Below are positions 1-11,565 of a stretch of 64,000 nucleotides of DNA, one piece after another. Both the position numbers and the translations under genes were made by a program. How positions within the stretch are numbered: the stretch's first letter is position 1; the number at the start of each line of letters is the position of its first letter. The notes under the pieces were generated by a model that was not told the DNA's origin, did no database searches, and was given only the letters and a program-made list of their open reading frames with translations. The DNA is from Icerya purchasi (lineage: Eukaryota; Arthropoda; Insecta; Hemiptera; Monophlebidae). Where the stretch lies: assembly GCA_039619475.1 (NCBI GenBank), contig CM077115.1, positions 507,491,352-507,555,351 of the forward strand, written 5' to 3'.

Positions 1-135
1 AACATAACACCGAAGGAGGTGTATCCGTAAATCTATCTTTAAATCCCGGTTCGTTAGTATCTTATTCGAAAGTTTTACTTTGTACATATTCTCTAATTTC
101 TGCTCTTTCTTTCTGGCCACACGGACGTTGAGTAT
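1..135 (-). pseudogene. LINE ORF2 C-terminal fragment, runs off left edge
   Basis: On the minus strand the last ~40 codons before the edge read like the segment just after the reverse transcriptase in insect LINEs, including the motifs TNRDLKIDLRIHLLRCYV and an upstream basic stretch. The same type of sequence (RRKLNLGLRISILRCYV) occurs on the + strand at 37790-37845, so two members of one LINE type are in this window. The reading continues beyond the window start. It abuts a Jockey-type fragment at about 135 with no spacer, which suggests one element inserted into or recombined with the other. Family placement by motif memory only; the clade is not certain. Confidence 0.45.
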
Positions 136-1075
136 ATAATAGACCATGATGCCTGTTAAAAAGGCTTGCCTGATATCTAAGAATACACCTAATATTTGTT
201 TGGCCTCAAGGCCTTCTTGTATAGTATGTACAATTCGGTATTCGATGGTCGAATGTTTTTTGCGGAATCCAAATTGATGCTCAGGAATAATATTCTCCGA
301 TCTTAGAAAGAGGATCTAACCATTCGTTAATATGGTTTTCTCAAGAACTTTTGACAAGATAGATAGCAAGGAGACAGGTCTATAGGATGTGATGACATCC
401 GGTGTTTAACCCGGTTTAGGTATTACGACTATATGCTCCAGTTTCAAATGTATGCAGACGAAACACTGGATTTAAAATATTATTAATAAATAATATCGCT
501 TTTTTCGGCAGAATAATTTATCAGTAATTAAATTAAAGCCAGGAGGGCGGCTTCTTTTATTATTTAATTTCTGGAGTAAATATATTTTATTTCTCCTTGA
601 GACGTTGACGTAATAGGGACGCTTATTTGTAAAGGAGCCTTTAAGAATGTCACATTATATCTTCGGAATCGTCAATTCCAGGGTTTGCCTTAAAAACTTC
701 TGAAAAGTATTTGGCAAACTTTTTAGCCGTCTCTTCGTCAGCTCTAGCCCATGTGCTATCGGGACTTCTAATGGGGGTGGAAAGGATTGTATTGGTCTAT
801 TACGACTTTGAATTTCGAAAAACTATAGTCAGTAGTTTTCGAAGGAGACAGTTGCTCTTTGGATTTTCTATTTAATAATGACTTGTAGACTGGATTTCTA
901 GTTAAATGTAATTTTTTACGAATGCTTCTTTTCTCTTTTACTAGAGCCAGAACGTGACGCGGTAAATTATTTATTTTCTTAGCCTTTTTAGCTTGAGGCG
1001 AAGACTTCCAAACCATGCACTGAATAGTTTCAGTAAAGTATTGAATCGTTCGAAAGTCCCGCATTGACATCGAAA
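136..1075 (-). pseudogene. Jockey-clade LINE ORF2 fragment (pre-RT and reverse transcriptase)
   Basis: Read on the minus strand, 1070-768 is an open 100-codon stretch with the basic motif LVKEKRSIRKKLHLTRNP typical of the region just before the Jockey reverse transcriptase. Further down (440-135) come RT block motifs in order: VVIPKPG, SYRPVSLLSILSKVLEK, IIPEHQFGFRKKHSTIE and GVFLDIRQAF (first catalytic Asp block). Several stops and frameshifts break it, and the YADD block is absent because the fragment is cut at about 135. A 24-T run (1081-1104) sits immediately at its 5' side. That run could be the poly(A) tail of another minus-strand insertion. Dead copy; Jockey assignment is from motif pattern. 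Confidence 0.7.
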
Positions 1076-1104
1076 AACGATTTTTTTTTTTTTTTTTTTT
1101 TTTT

Positions 1105-1605
1105 GAAGATCTTACTTATAATAACTTCCAGATAATTTAAAAAACATCTAGATACAGCATGCGTGAGTTGTTTAATTTCTTCTCGTTCGTCGTTCTTTAT
1201 TCTCTTAAATTTTTGCTGTAGTCACCATAAACTGTACTCAAGTTGCACATCTGGATTTATTATCAATTAATGTCGTTTTATAACAGGTTCTAATTAAACG
1301 CGTTATTTTAATTACTGAAAGTAAAGAAAACCGAGTTACGTATATATCTAATTAATATCGAAATCGAGTGACCTTTCATTTGCAATGCAATGAGAAAAGG
1401 ACACTTTTATTACTGCAAATACACACACACATATGTATACACATATTATAAAGCCGCGTTACAAGTACTGGGTCGTCTCAAGGAACTGGTCAATTTTTTA
1501 ATAATTTTAAACCGTGGAAGGCAAAACCGATATCAATTAAAAGAATTTTTATGTTCTTTCTCCAATTGTATTTCTATTCTGCTTAACGGTAAATTTATTA
1601 TTTGA
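1105..1605. other. No gene seen
   Basis: AT-rich sequence between two LINE pieces, with a short (CA/TA) microsatellite near 1421-1445. An open frame at 1390-1605 has low-complexity composition and no family resemblance. Confidence 0.4.
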
Positions 1606-3600
1606 CTATTTGAGTGAGTTTCAGCAGACAAGAATATAGAATACAATGTTCGATAGAAAGGAATGGACATTCAAAAAACATGTGATTGGCGTCGCAAATT
1701 GCCGCTTCGTTGACGTGGAGAGGGCAATTTGGATAGAAAACAAGGGAATAACGAAAACGAGAGGAAGGGAGAGCAGAATGACCAAAAGCGAATTATAGAA
1801 ATGACAACAGAACGGGGAAATTAAAGTAACTCCAAGAACACCAGGTATTAGAAGGAAGATTAAGTTATATAGATAGATAAAATGAGGTGAAATTTTGTAT
1901 ATAGGGAATTTAGGTTAGAGGATGGAATTTTTTTAAAAAAGGAACAAGAAGGAGCATCCCGAGCTAAGGAATCCGCCGTCTCATTACCTTTAATGGTCAT
2001 GAAAGAAAACGGATAAGAGAGCGTATGCGAAGAATGATGAAATCGGAAGAATGATCAGGAAAAGAGGAGCTGATCGCTTGAAGAGCACTCATGGAGTCTG
2101 AAATAAACAAATAATTAGAAAACAGTCGACTGGAGGAAATGAAGATAATGGAGCGTAGGCTAGTCATTAATTCGTTTATAAAGATAGAGCAGAAAGAAGA
2201 GAGACGAAATAATTCAGATAAGTTGAAATCCGGAAAGACAAAAGAAGCTCCGATACCATGAGGTCTCCTGGAGCCACCCGTAAATACACGCGATGGAAAT
2301 TGGGAATTGATAATGCTGTTGAATTGCTGTTAAATTATTGCTTGAAAAAGGGATTTGGAAAGTGAAGATAAAAAAAAAAAAAACACTGGGAGAACGGTAG
2401 AGATTAGCAAAGCTAAAGACAAACGAAAGGAAATTATTATCCGAAATCGTGTATGGCCAAAAGGAACTAAGGCGAACGAAAATGAAAGCTAAAATAGGGA
2501 TTTTCCTAGGCGTAAAACACCAGTTCTTATAAATTGAAAGATAGGAAATAGGACGTGAGTGGGTTTGGTGAGTAAACGATAGCCTAAATAAGATATATGA
2601 AGAGACAGGGGTGGTGTGTTAGACTCTGCGAGAATTGCTGGAATTGGAATAGACTTAAGAGCACCAAGGCAAAGGACACGAATTTTGGATAATGTCTAAT
2701 TTAGAAAGACGGAATTTAGAGGTACAACCATAGATAAAAGAACAATAATCAAATTTGGAACGGATAAGGGCTTTATACGAGGAGATCAGAATGTAAGGAT
2801 CATCACTTCTCATTTCGTTGAGAACAGAGCTTTCAGCAGGTTTAGCCGTTTGATAGCAGAAGGGGAAAGATAATCAATATGTTTAGAGAATATCAGCCAA
2901 CTATTGAAAAGGACTCAGCAGAAACAGTTAACGTGGGGAAGAGATATATTGTTTACGGATAGATTAATCCAAGCAGGATTGTAAAGACAAAGTGAAAAAA
3001 CAATAGACGAAGAATTAGAAGGGAAAATAGAAAGGTGAATTGAGGATAGGATCCAGTGCGGTAAGAGATGAGCATTATTGGCGGCTACAAAATCGGAGAT
3101 GGAAGAAAAAAGCAGGATATCATCGGCAAAAAACAAAGAGGAAGAATTCAAAGGGAGAGAGGCAACGCTGATAGTATAGATGTTGAAGAGAGTAGGACTG
3201 AGGGAAGAACCTTGGGGGAGACCGCGAAAAACTTTTCCTTCATGGCAGAGAGGTGGAGAAGACATATGGATAGAGTGACTCATCATGAGATTAATAATAA
3301 GGGAAGAAAACTTAACTGGAATGTTAATTGCCGACATTTTTTCTTTTAGAGTTGGCAGATGCACGTTATCAAAAGCACAGGAGACATCGACCCAAGGTAT
3401 ACACTGTTTTGGGATGAAGGATTTGTATATCCTAGAAACAAAAAGAATAATACAATCAAGAGAACCAATCCCAGGCCGAAAGCCAAATATTTTCATTTAC
3501 ACGAAATAAATAACGAACAAGACTGTCGAGACGTTATCAATCGAACGATCTAAAGTGGCTATTTTTTTTCTTGGAATTCTGTCGTTGGAGAGATGGGTGC
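1606..3600 (-). pseudogene. I-clade-like LINE ORF2, copy 1 (RT, RNase H, C-terminal Cys/His motif)
   Basis: Minus-strand reading gives, in order: reverse transcriptase motifs FGFRPGIGSLDCI, WVDVSCAFDNV, RGLPQGSSLSPTLFNIY and the catalytic FADDILLF (all inside the open stretch 3496-2915); then, after frameshifts, an RNase H end motif GNETADSLARDA near 2000; then a terminal CDANHMFFECP motif near 1680. RT, RNase H and a C-terminal Cys/His knuckle in that order are typical of the I clade and its relatives. The element is 5'-truncated in the N-terminal RT and has stops downstream of the RT. The + strand is purine-rich across its whole length, the mirror of a Ser/Leu/Pro-rich coding strand. Later copies in the window share the end motif, so this is a locally abundant family. 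Confidence 0.75.
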
Positions 3601-4228
3601 TCGCAATAATATATCAGCAATACAGTGTATAGAAGAAAACAGTGACGTAATAAAGACTGGATTTTGTTCCGTCTATTTTTTTATACACTAAAGTTGCCGA
3701 CTGGAGTTACATACCGGGTCAGTGATGAAACAGGCACGCAGGTGAATAAGTGTTGCTGTTATTTCTCCGGCGTAATTCAAAACCGGACTTATTCACGCTG
3801 GCGAAGGTAAAAGTTTTGCGCGACTGGCTATCGTCATTATTGTTTCATTTTAATATACGTTCGATTTTGTACAAAATGAGTCATTAAACAAGTTGCACTC
3901 GCTCTGACTTTAAATTAGGCGGCTAATCTTATTTGATAAGGAAACACGGAATCATTCTACACTATGTACATTACTATTATCGCGTATGCCTAAAATTAGT
4001 CGCGGAAACGTTAAATATCTGCAGACTAATTAGTAAAATTACCAACAGATAACAATTGTTTATGCAATGTATTCAGAACCGTAACTGCTGAAGTGGAAAT
4101 TAGACGGGTTGAATATAAGAGATTCAGAGTAGAAATAGAAGTGATAATTGCGATTTATAACAAAATGTACACTTTTTTTTATATATATATATATGTATAT
4201 TATATATCTACATACATATTATATGTGA

Positions 4229-4277
<49 letters not shown>

Positions 4278-5365
4278 TTGCAAAATTCGTTTAGTATTGT
4301 AGAGAGTAACGTATATTTAAAAAATTAAAAATAATAGCGCAGTCGGCGAATTGGTCATTTTTGGAATTTATTTTGTTTTAAAAAAAAAATTAAAATTTTT
4401 AGCTATACCATTTGAAAATTGTTTTAATAAATAAGGCGCCAAATTTCTTGAAACATCCTTTTATTCCTTTGATTACGCGCCTGTTATTGGCGATATAAAA
4501 TTCGGTAAGTTTTTTAAAATTCCTCGTCTAAAATATCATAAAGTGTAAACGACTGTAAATCTTTAGTATACATTAAAGAAATTAGAAACGATGAGCAATA
4601 AATATGTCCTTAATGACTGTTAATCTCTTTATTTCACGTAAATGAAATGTGTTAAGTAAATATACAAGTCATTTTTTCGTTGAGAGTGACACGTAACATC
4701 CACATAACGCGTACGGAAGTTGTAACATTTTTATGTAACGAAATTTGTGACCGAAGTGTTTCATGAAAGCAATTAAACCCGCCGCGGTTGCCGTAATAAA
4801 ACGTCGTCAAGAGATGACAGTTGGAAATTCTTCGAAGAAAACCTGAAAATAGTTTATATTCCAATCAAGAGTTGACAATATTCTAGGGATAAACTGCTAG
4901 CTGAAAATAATTAAAACGACGTTAATGACACATTTATTATTAGATCACATTGAAATAGTTATACGTTATTTAAAAATTTTACGAGCGCTATTTTTTTCTT
5001 TCCGTTTAAATGCGTTTTTTTTCTGTTTTGTTTTTTTTTCTGCCGTTCAGAAATATCAGTTTATTTATGCAATATGGCTATTATTACTTTTTTAAGGGGC
5101 GCACTTACAGAGTAACTACTGACTACGGCCTCGACATTAATACGATTGATATTTCGTAGAACGTGAGAAGTTCATCGGAAGTAGCGGACAAATTATATTT
5201 CATGCCACAAAATAACAAAATCTTGTAAATTTTTTAACAGGCGCAAAGATATATTTTTCAAGCACTTAGTTTCCTTGTTAGTTTTTCCTCCTTATACTAC
5301 CCAGTATTTGCTTCATTGTGGAGACTAGGTTTTGGTTGCCTTTTTCAGGTTCATAATCGATTGTA
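3601..5365. other. No gene seen; AT microsatellite
   Basis: A (TA)n-rich low-complexity tract lies at about 4178-4275. A short open frame on the minus strand (4864-4652) has balanced composition but matches no family I recognise. The rest is AT-rich, with T runs near 4991-5040. Confidence 0.4.
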
Positions 5366-5430
5366 ACATTTTTTTTTTTTAAATCGCCCCTTTGGGCATG
5401 TCAGCAACGGATTATAACATTGTGATTTAG
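5366..5430 (-). mobile_element. 3' tail of the I-clade-like LINE family
   Basis: A T run followed by GGGCATGTCAGCAACGGA is the minus-strand end of a retroposon: short 3' UTR then poly(A). The same tail (GGGC.TGTCAGCA.CGGA with small changes) follows T runs at 15512, 20571, 33598 and 56430. Very short 5'-truncated copy, or the remnant of a larger one. Confidence 0.5.
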
Positions 5431-5559
5431 ATGGCAGTTGTTTAGAGTTATTTATTTTCTATTTCGTTTATTTATTCATTTTTATTCTATTTTATTTTTT
5501 ATTATGTTTAATTTTTTTTTGTATTTTATTGATATATTTGAAATAAGGTTAGTTTATTT

Positions 5560-7186
5560 TTTCTCTCCGCCCCTTTAACCGAGCTCTAACTCGCATCACT
5601 GTATCTGGTATTCCTATCCCCGTTGTCAATTCCATATGCTATCTTGGCCTTTTTTTAAATAGCCGCCTCACATTCCATGAGCACATTAATTTTCTCTATA
5701 AATCCTGTCTTAAAAGACTTAATCTTCTTAAATCTCTCTCTCCCCTCAGATGGGGAGGCGATCCGTTTATCCTTCTAATTCTTTTCAAAGCCATCATCTG
5801 GTCCAAGCTCGACTATTGTTCCTTTATCGACGGTAATTCCTCCAAGTCTCTCCTCACTAAACTTGACTCGATCCAGAACTCTTGCCTCCGTTTGTGCATT
5901 GGAGCCTTGAAATCCTCCCCCATTCCCGCAGTTCTATCAGAGTCGGTTGCCTAACCACTGTTTATTCGCCGTTCTCAGCTCGGGTATCGCTTCTTAATTA
6001 AACGGCTTCCCATCTCCTAGTCCAAACTTATTTCCTGCTATCTATATATCAAAAACTGCTGGCGTTTTTCTCCCCATAAAATCCCAATCCTGTCGCTCAT
6101 TGCTACCCGTTTTTCTAATTTTTCTCCTGTTGTCCTTTCCTACAACACTCTCCCGTACTTCTTTCATGACTTCAATAGCCTATGGCAGCCTATCAAATTT
6201 TCCTCTCTCCCACTTTCCTCCTCTCACGGTGTAGTCAACAATGGATTTCTTCATTTGTTGAATTCCTCTTTTCCTGCTCATGTATTGATCTTTACCGATG
6301 ATTCCAGGAACGAGGATGGCGTGGGTGATGCGTTTACTGCCCCATCGCTTCAGCATTCTGGGTCCTTCCGGCTTCCCTCCTTCTGCACTATCTTTTCTGC
6401 CGAGTCGATCGCCATCCTTCAGGCTATCTCTTATATTTCCTCTTTAAGCGATCTTTCCCAATTCCTCATTATTTCGGACTCTAAGGGCGTTCTTCAAGCC
6501 CTATCCTCTCCTCCTTCACATTCCTATCATTAGTATTATTTTCTCAATTCGTTCTCTTACCTCCACTCTGCAGTCATCCCATTCTGTTCAAATTGATTTT
6601 TTATGGGTCCCCAGTCATTCCGGAATTGATGGCAATGATGCAGCCGATTCTTTGGCTCGTTCTGCTGGTCGTCTTGATTCATTCCTCAACCATTTCCCTT
6701 CTTCAGACATCCTTTCCTTATCCACCTCCAATCACGCCAGACTGGCAGGATATTTATCACTCCCTATTTTCTAATCGTCATTCTCATTACCGTTTCATTC
6801 AGCCAATTCCTCGTTCCCTGTCTTGGTTCCATTCTATTCCTTTCAGTCGTCGCTCTTCTATTGTCTCCCTAATTCGTCTCCGGATCAATCATTCTCTCCT
6901 CCCTTCCTCTCGCTTTCGATTTGCTCTATCGCCTTCTCCTGATTGTTCCCCCACGATTGTGATCCTCCTCGTACATGTGATGCTAATCACATTTTTTTTG
7001 AGTGTCCTGCTCTTCGTAACGAACGCTCCCTTTTATACAGTCAGCTCCTGTCATTAGGTTTTCCTACTCCCTATAACTCTTCCTTTATCCTCTCCTTTCC
7101 TTCATCTTCTGTGGTGTCCGCACTGCTGTCCTTTGTTGCGTCCATTTCGGACCGCTTAGTTATTTAATTTCTTAGCTTAGTTTTAC
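5560..7186 (+). pseudogene. I-clade-like LINE ORF2, copy 2 (thumb, RNase H, C-terminus)
   Basis: The + strand reads VNSICYLGLFLNSRLTFHEH then WSKLDYCSFIDG and LCIGALKSSPIPAVL (5600-5950), the LINE region just after the RT palm. RNase H follows at 6255-6700 with all four acidic positions recognisable: [19 protein letters not shown] and WVPSHSGIDGNDAADSLA. The C-terminus has SRRSSIVSLIRLRINHSLLP, CDANHIFFECPALRNERSLL and the end LSFVASISDRLVI before a stop at 7165-7167. Frameshifts near 6540 and 6940 split it. The RT palm is missing. It ends without its 3' UTR or poly(A), directly against a Jockey fragment at about 7187, so the 3' end was probably lost when that element arrived or by deletion. 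Confidence 0.75.
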
Positions 7187-8030
7187 ACGACCGACTTCCC
7201 GATGCTAGATAATACAGAAGTAGCTTTGTACGCGGATGGCGCAGCCATCCTGGCCGTTGATAAGTGTGAAAACACAGCCACAGAAAAACTGCAGGAGTCA
7301 CTTCGGCATGTGGAAACTTGGCTAAAACGATGGCGCATAGTAGTCAATGAAAGTAAGTCGACGCATATTTCATTCACAAATCGAAAAATTGAACGCCTGC
7401 CAATCAAAATAAATAACGTCATAATACCACATGCCAATAACGTAAAATATTTAGGCATGCACTTGGACGCTAGGCTGACCTGGGGTACTCACATTCAAAA
7501 AAAAATTGAGCATTTGAAGTTTAAAACTAGAACCATGTCGTGATTGTTAGCTAAGAGATCGGGCTTATCGTTAGACAATAAAACTCTATTATATAAAATA
7601 GCTCTAAAACCAATCTGGCTGTACGGTATACAGCTGTGGGGCTGCGCAAAAACATCGAATTTACAGAAAATACAACGATATCAAAATAGGGTACTGAGAA
7701 CCATTACTGCAGCCCCCTGGTACGTCTCAAATTATACCCTCCATAATGACTTGAATGTCATGTCTGTGGAGGATGAAATCACAAAACAAGCAAATAAACA
7801 TGTTGCCCGACTTAGCATCCATATGAACCCACTTGCTAACAATCTGCTGGATAACTCCGGTGAAATACGTAGACTGTGGCGAAATAAGCCTCTAGACCTT
7901 GTCCAGCCATTATAAAGTTCAGAGGGAGTACTGCTGAGTACTACCCCTCCACAAAACATTCTTTATCGCAACAAATTAATCGCTAAATGACCACTAAAAC
8001 CGGTCAGTTGTGATGGGAAAAAAAAAAAGA
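7187..8030 (+). pseudogene. Jockey-clade LINE, 5'-truncated ORF2 C-terminus with 3' UTR and poly(A)
   Basis: The frame opens with LDNTEVALYADGAAILA, the catalytic block of the Jockey reverse transcriptase in which the usual YADD reads YADG. It continues with LKRWRIVVNESKSTHISF, NNVKYLGMHLDARLTW, KPIWLYGIQLWGCA, NRVLRTITAAPWYV and a tail GEIRRLWRNKPLDLVQPL. One in-frame TGA at 7541-7543 interrupts it; the true-length stop is at 7913-7915. About 100 bp of 3' UTR and an A-rich tail (8017-8040) follow. The layout fits a 5'-truncated insertion on the + strand. Inactive: no endonuclease, no palm, altered catalytic Asp. Confidence 0.8.
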
Positions 8031-8512
8031 AAAAAAAAGTTTTCTTGTTGTTGGGTCAATGCCGCGGCGCGCCCAAAAAAAAAAAAAAAAAAAAAGTTCA
8101 GAGTAAATTTGTGTTGAAAGTGGCCAAATAATTTAGATAACGGGCTAAAAAAAAAACAAAAAAAACGAAATAACAAAAAATCTATTTCATTGTTGCGGTT
8201 ATGCGGTTTCAATGTATAACGCCAAAAAAAAAAATAAAAAGAAAAAAAAAACGAAAGAAAACACTACCGGGTAACAAGAAGAGAAAATAAAAACCCGATC
8301 GACGACACGATAGATGTCATTAAGCACACACTTGTCGTTGCACTCGTCAACGATTATATGCAACAGGCAGTAATAAAGTTATGTTTGACCTTGCTTAATG
8401 CTGAATTTTTATTACCTGTTTAAAGGTGCTGTTTAAATGCGTCATAAATCCATCTGTTTCCGATTAATTGAGTTTCAATTGATATTTCAATAAAGTGAAA
8501 AAAACGTTATAT

Positions 8513-8548
<36 letters not shown>

Positions 8549-10740
8549 GATATATTATTATGATTTAATGTTTATTATGTTAGTCAGTTGAATTGTGTTG
8601 TGTTTGCGTATTAAAAATTTTAATTTAGTCGTTTGTTTTGATTTATTTATATATATTCGCTATTCTTTCTTTTCCAATTTGCGTATGTATTTAGTATTGA
8701 AATTTTTACGCTGTGAGTAATAATACGATATAAACTATGTAAAATTTTTGTATAACCTTGTTTTTTAGATGTAACGTTTAAAAGTGTCAATTAAAATTCC
8801 GTACGGATTATAGAATATCATCATCTCGGATCGTTTTTTTCGGGACTCCCGGTTGATAGTGTTTTGTAATTTTTGTAGAAGTATAGAAGAGTCGGTTTTA
8901 ACGGGGCCTACTTAATTTTATAACTTACGACATGTGTAACATTTTCTAAATGTCGTCGTTTCGCCTCTGCTAAAAGTTACGTTTTAACCACCATTACATA
9001 AAAACGCTTCGCGAAAACATTTTAATCGAAGTGAAAATTGCATAGTTATTAATAGACGTATATACACATCATAAAAAAAACTGCAAAAATGTGTAAATCT
9101 TGAACGTGCTGAAATTCTTAAGTTCAAAAAAATGTCCATTACTTAGAAATCTGGGATTTTTATTCTAGAGTAAAATACTATGAGTAGTGGTAATATTACG
9201 TTTGAGTAATGTTGAAAAATTAATAGATACACATCTGGAATTGTTTGTGTTCTTCATATACTCTACCGGAACAGTATGCAATTTATAAATTCACTTTTTC
9301 TCGGCATCTGTTAGGAAAAATTACTACCGTTTCCGGGTTTTCACGTTTTACGGCAGAGCGTGATTTACACTTCAGATCGTCCTAGAAAAATACATAATTT
9401 TTTACAAACCATATATCAAAACACATTAGTACCACCCCTAGCGGAGTACGGACATTACCATTGCCGCTGATATTCGTTGCCTATGCGGATAAACAGCAAT
9501 TCCGTGTCCTTGCTATAAGACGCTAGTAGTGCTCCTGGTTCATTATTCTGTTCACGTTATATAGCTGGACACTGGTGAGTTGGTTACCTCTAGTGAGATG
9601 GCCGAAAAATCGCTACGCTGCTTTTTTGTCACTGCTCCGCCAAATGAACAGTTGCGATTCGGAGCAGTGATGAGAAAAACATTGCTCACTGCTCCGACGA
9701 TTGTTGCGACTACTGAAAACGGTGTTGTCTCTTCTGTTGAATGTTCCACTGCCTCTAGATGCACTATACACGCACACACTCATCAAAACACTTAGCTAGG
9801 ACGAAATATGCGCCACTGCTGGCACTGCATGTTTTTTTCCGCCACACAGTTTTCTTCAAAATCACATATATTATTTTCCCCGAGAATTAAAATTAATAAT
9901 ATATGAACGATATAATGTCTTCCCTGTTTTTCCCCCCCGGTACTTTGTCTACAGCTACTGTTAATAGTTTTTTATATATATATATATATGTATTTTTATT
10001 GTTAAATAAAAAAATAAAAAAAATAATTTTATTTTTCTGTCCGTAATTATGTAAGAAAATATTAATCTTTATTGCTTACCATCAAACGTTTCGCAAGTCA
10101 ATTGTCAGGGTAAAAATAATAATTTCGTTTTGGAAAAATCACTGCTCATTTCGAAGAACTGCTCCGGCAAATCAGTTGCCGGGCTTATCACCACCGGTGA
10201 CCAACATTGATCTACTACAATTATCTTTCCTTAATCATCATGTTATTGAAGTTCGCGTTGTATATTTGTTTGATATGGCATGAGCAACGCGTGCGCTGGA
10301 TGGCTACCAAGGCATGCGAGTATAGTGTTGGAGGACAGACGTTGGCTAGCGTGCAAATATCTTTTTTACACCCGACTCTAGTTATCTGCCCGTCACTAGT
10401 GCAAATTATGGTAGGCTGGGTGCATGACGAGTATGGGCGAGGGTAAATCGAGTTTCTAGCATGCACCCCTAATATAGATGTAATGGTGTATTGCTGTTGA
10501 TCGGTCAGCAGTGACTTTTCTTGGATTGGGTAGCTCTTGATTTTCTGACGCTTAATGCAAGCAGCACTGGCCGTCTGTCCGTATGATGTTCCCGTCACCA
10601 GGTTGAACACCAGTGTCACCCGCTGCCGATGACTAAATCCGGTGACCTCGACTGCAGCCTCGTTAGAGTTACCTTAATCAGAGTGCTTTGGACGACTAGC
10701 TAAAAGCTGTCGTTAACGTTGCTGCAACATTCCATTAGAG
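8031..10740. other. No gene seen; several A-rich tails and a microsatellite
   Basis: A second A run (8077-8096) follows a GC-rich word (GCCGCGGCGCGCCC), perhaps the end of another tiny retroposon. (CA/TA)n lies at 8513-8548. At 9629-9670 an 11-bp perfect inverted repeat (TCACTGCTCCG and its complement) spans a 20-nt loop, with a third copy at 9686. Open frames at 9552-9795 and 10207-10619 overlap each other on both strands and match nothing I know. Confidence 0.4.
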
Positions 10741-11565
10741 CAATGGTTCTTAACTTCCTGATGAATAAGGGGACCACCGTACCGCTAAACTATTGTTTTC
10801 TTTTTATATAATTGTAAGTTGCAAAAAAAAAAAAAAGAACCAATAAATAATTTCTAATTTCCGAATCCCAATATATTACTTGTATTTATAATAATTAAGT
10901 ATTAATAAAATATGAAATTAGTGAAAAATAATAAGAAATAATCGTAATGAAAAATGACAAAACTTACTAAAATCAATGATACTTTTGAGTTTTCATTTTA
11001 GTTCCTAAATTCGGTTCAGTTTGGGATGCAGATGATTTTTCGCTTTGATTTGATTATGAGTAGCGCAGAAAATTTCTGCTCGCTTAACAAAGTTATTGAA
11101 AATAGCTCAAGATAAGGCGAGTAAAAAGATTTTTTTTCAACCAAAAATCTTTCACGTTAATGCCAAATTCAAAATATCCTTGCAGCTTTCATCATTTCTG
11201 CATATTGGGGTTTCCTCTGCAACACCCTCATCGTTGGAATCTGGATCAACTTTTGAGCATATCCCATTTCTTCCGGACTTAAATCCTTTTATTAGCAATT
11301 GTCAGCGATGCATTCTTCCTCTATTTCTATTCTAATTGCATAATACTCCCTTGGTTAATAAATGTTTTTAAATTTTCAAACGCCGAATAATAATCGTTAG
11401 AAATCTCACGAAGTTTATCTGAGAAAATAGCCTCCGAGTATTCTGAACCTCGAAGTTGTAAGTTTAACTTATTTAAGTGTGTGAAAATACGCGCAAGATA
11501 AGTCGAGCGTACTTAAAATCGCAAAGCTGTTGTTCCCCAAACTTAAAACGAGCAGAGTGTGTCTA
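10741..11565 (-). pseudogene. hAT-superfamily transposase relic (ZBED5/SCAND3-like C-terminus)
   Basis: Minus-strand reading from about 11497 gives YLARIFTHLNKLNLQLRG, then FSDKLREISNDYYSAFENL, which is the 'LADIF.HLNELN..LQG' block of hAT transposases of the ZBED5/SCAND3/GTF2IRD2 group. After a stop and frameshifts, 11110-11000 retains a FCATHNQIKAKNHLHPKLN stretch that lines up with the final dimerisation segment (GFSAL..IK.K.RN.L.P). At 10743-10757 the word CAATGGTTCTTAACT resembles the CAGTGGTTCTCAAC terminus common in this group, so the element's 3' end may be there. The N-terminal half is missing. Decayed and not functional. Confidence 0.6.

Noticed and set aside
5366..7186. Inverted tail plus + strand LINE considered as a 5' inversion (twin priming) of one insertion
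   Set aside because: A 5' inversion keeps the poly(A) end next to the uninverted 3' part. Here the tail at 5366 and the C-terminus at 7167 are at opposite ends, so two separate copies fit better.
10221..10619. 132-codon minus-strand frame
   Set aside because: Overlaps an equally open frame on the other strand; neither resembles a known protein.
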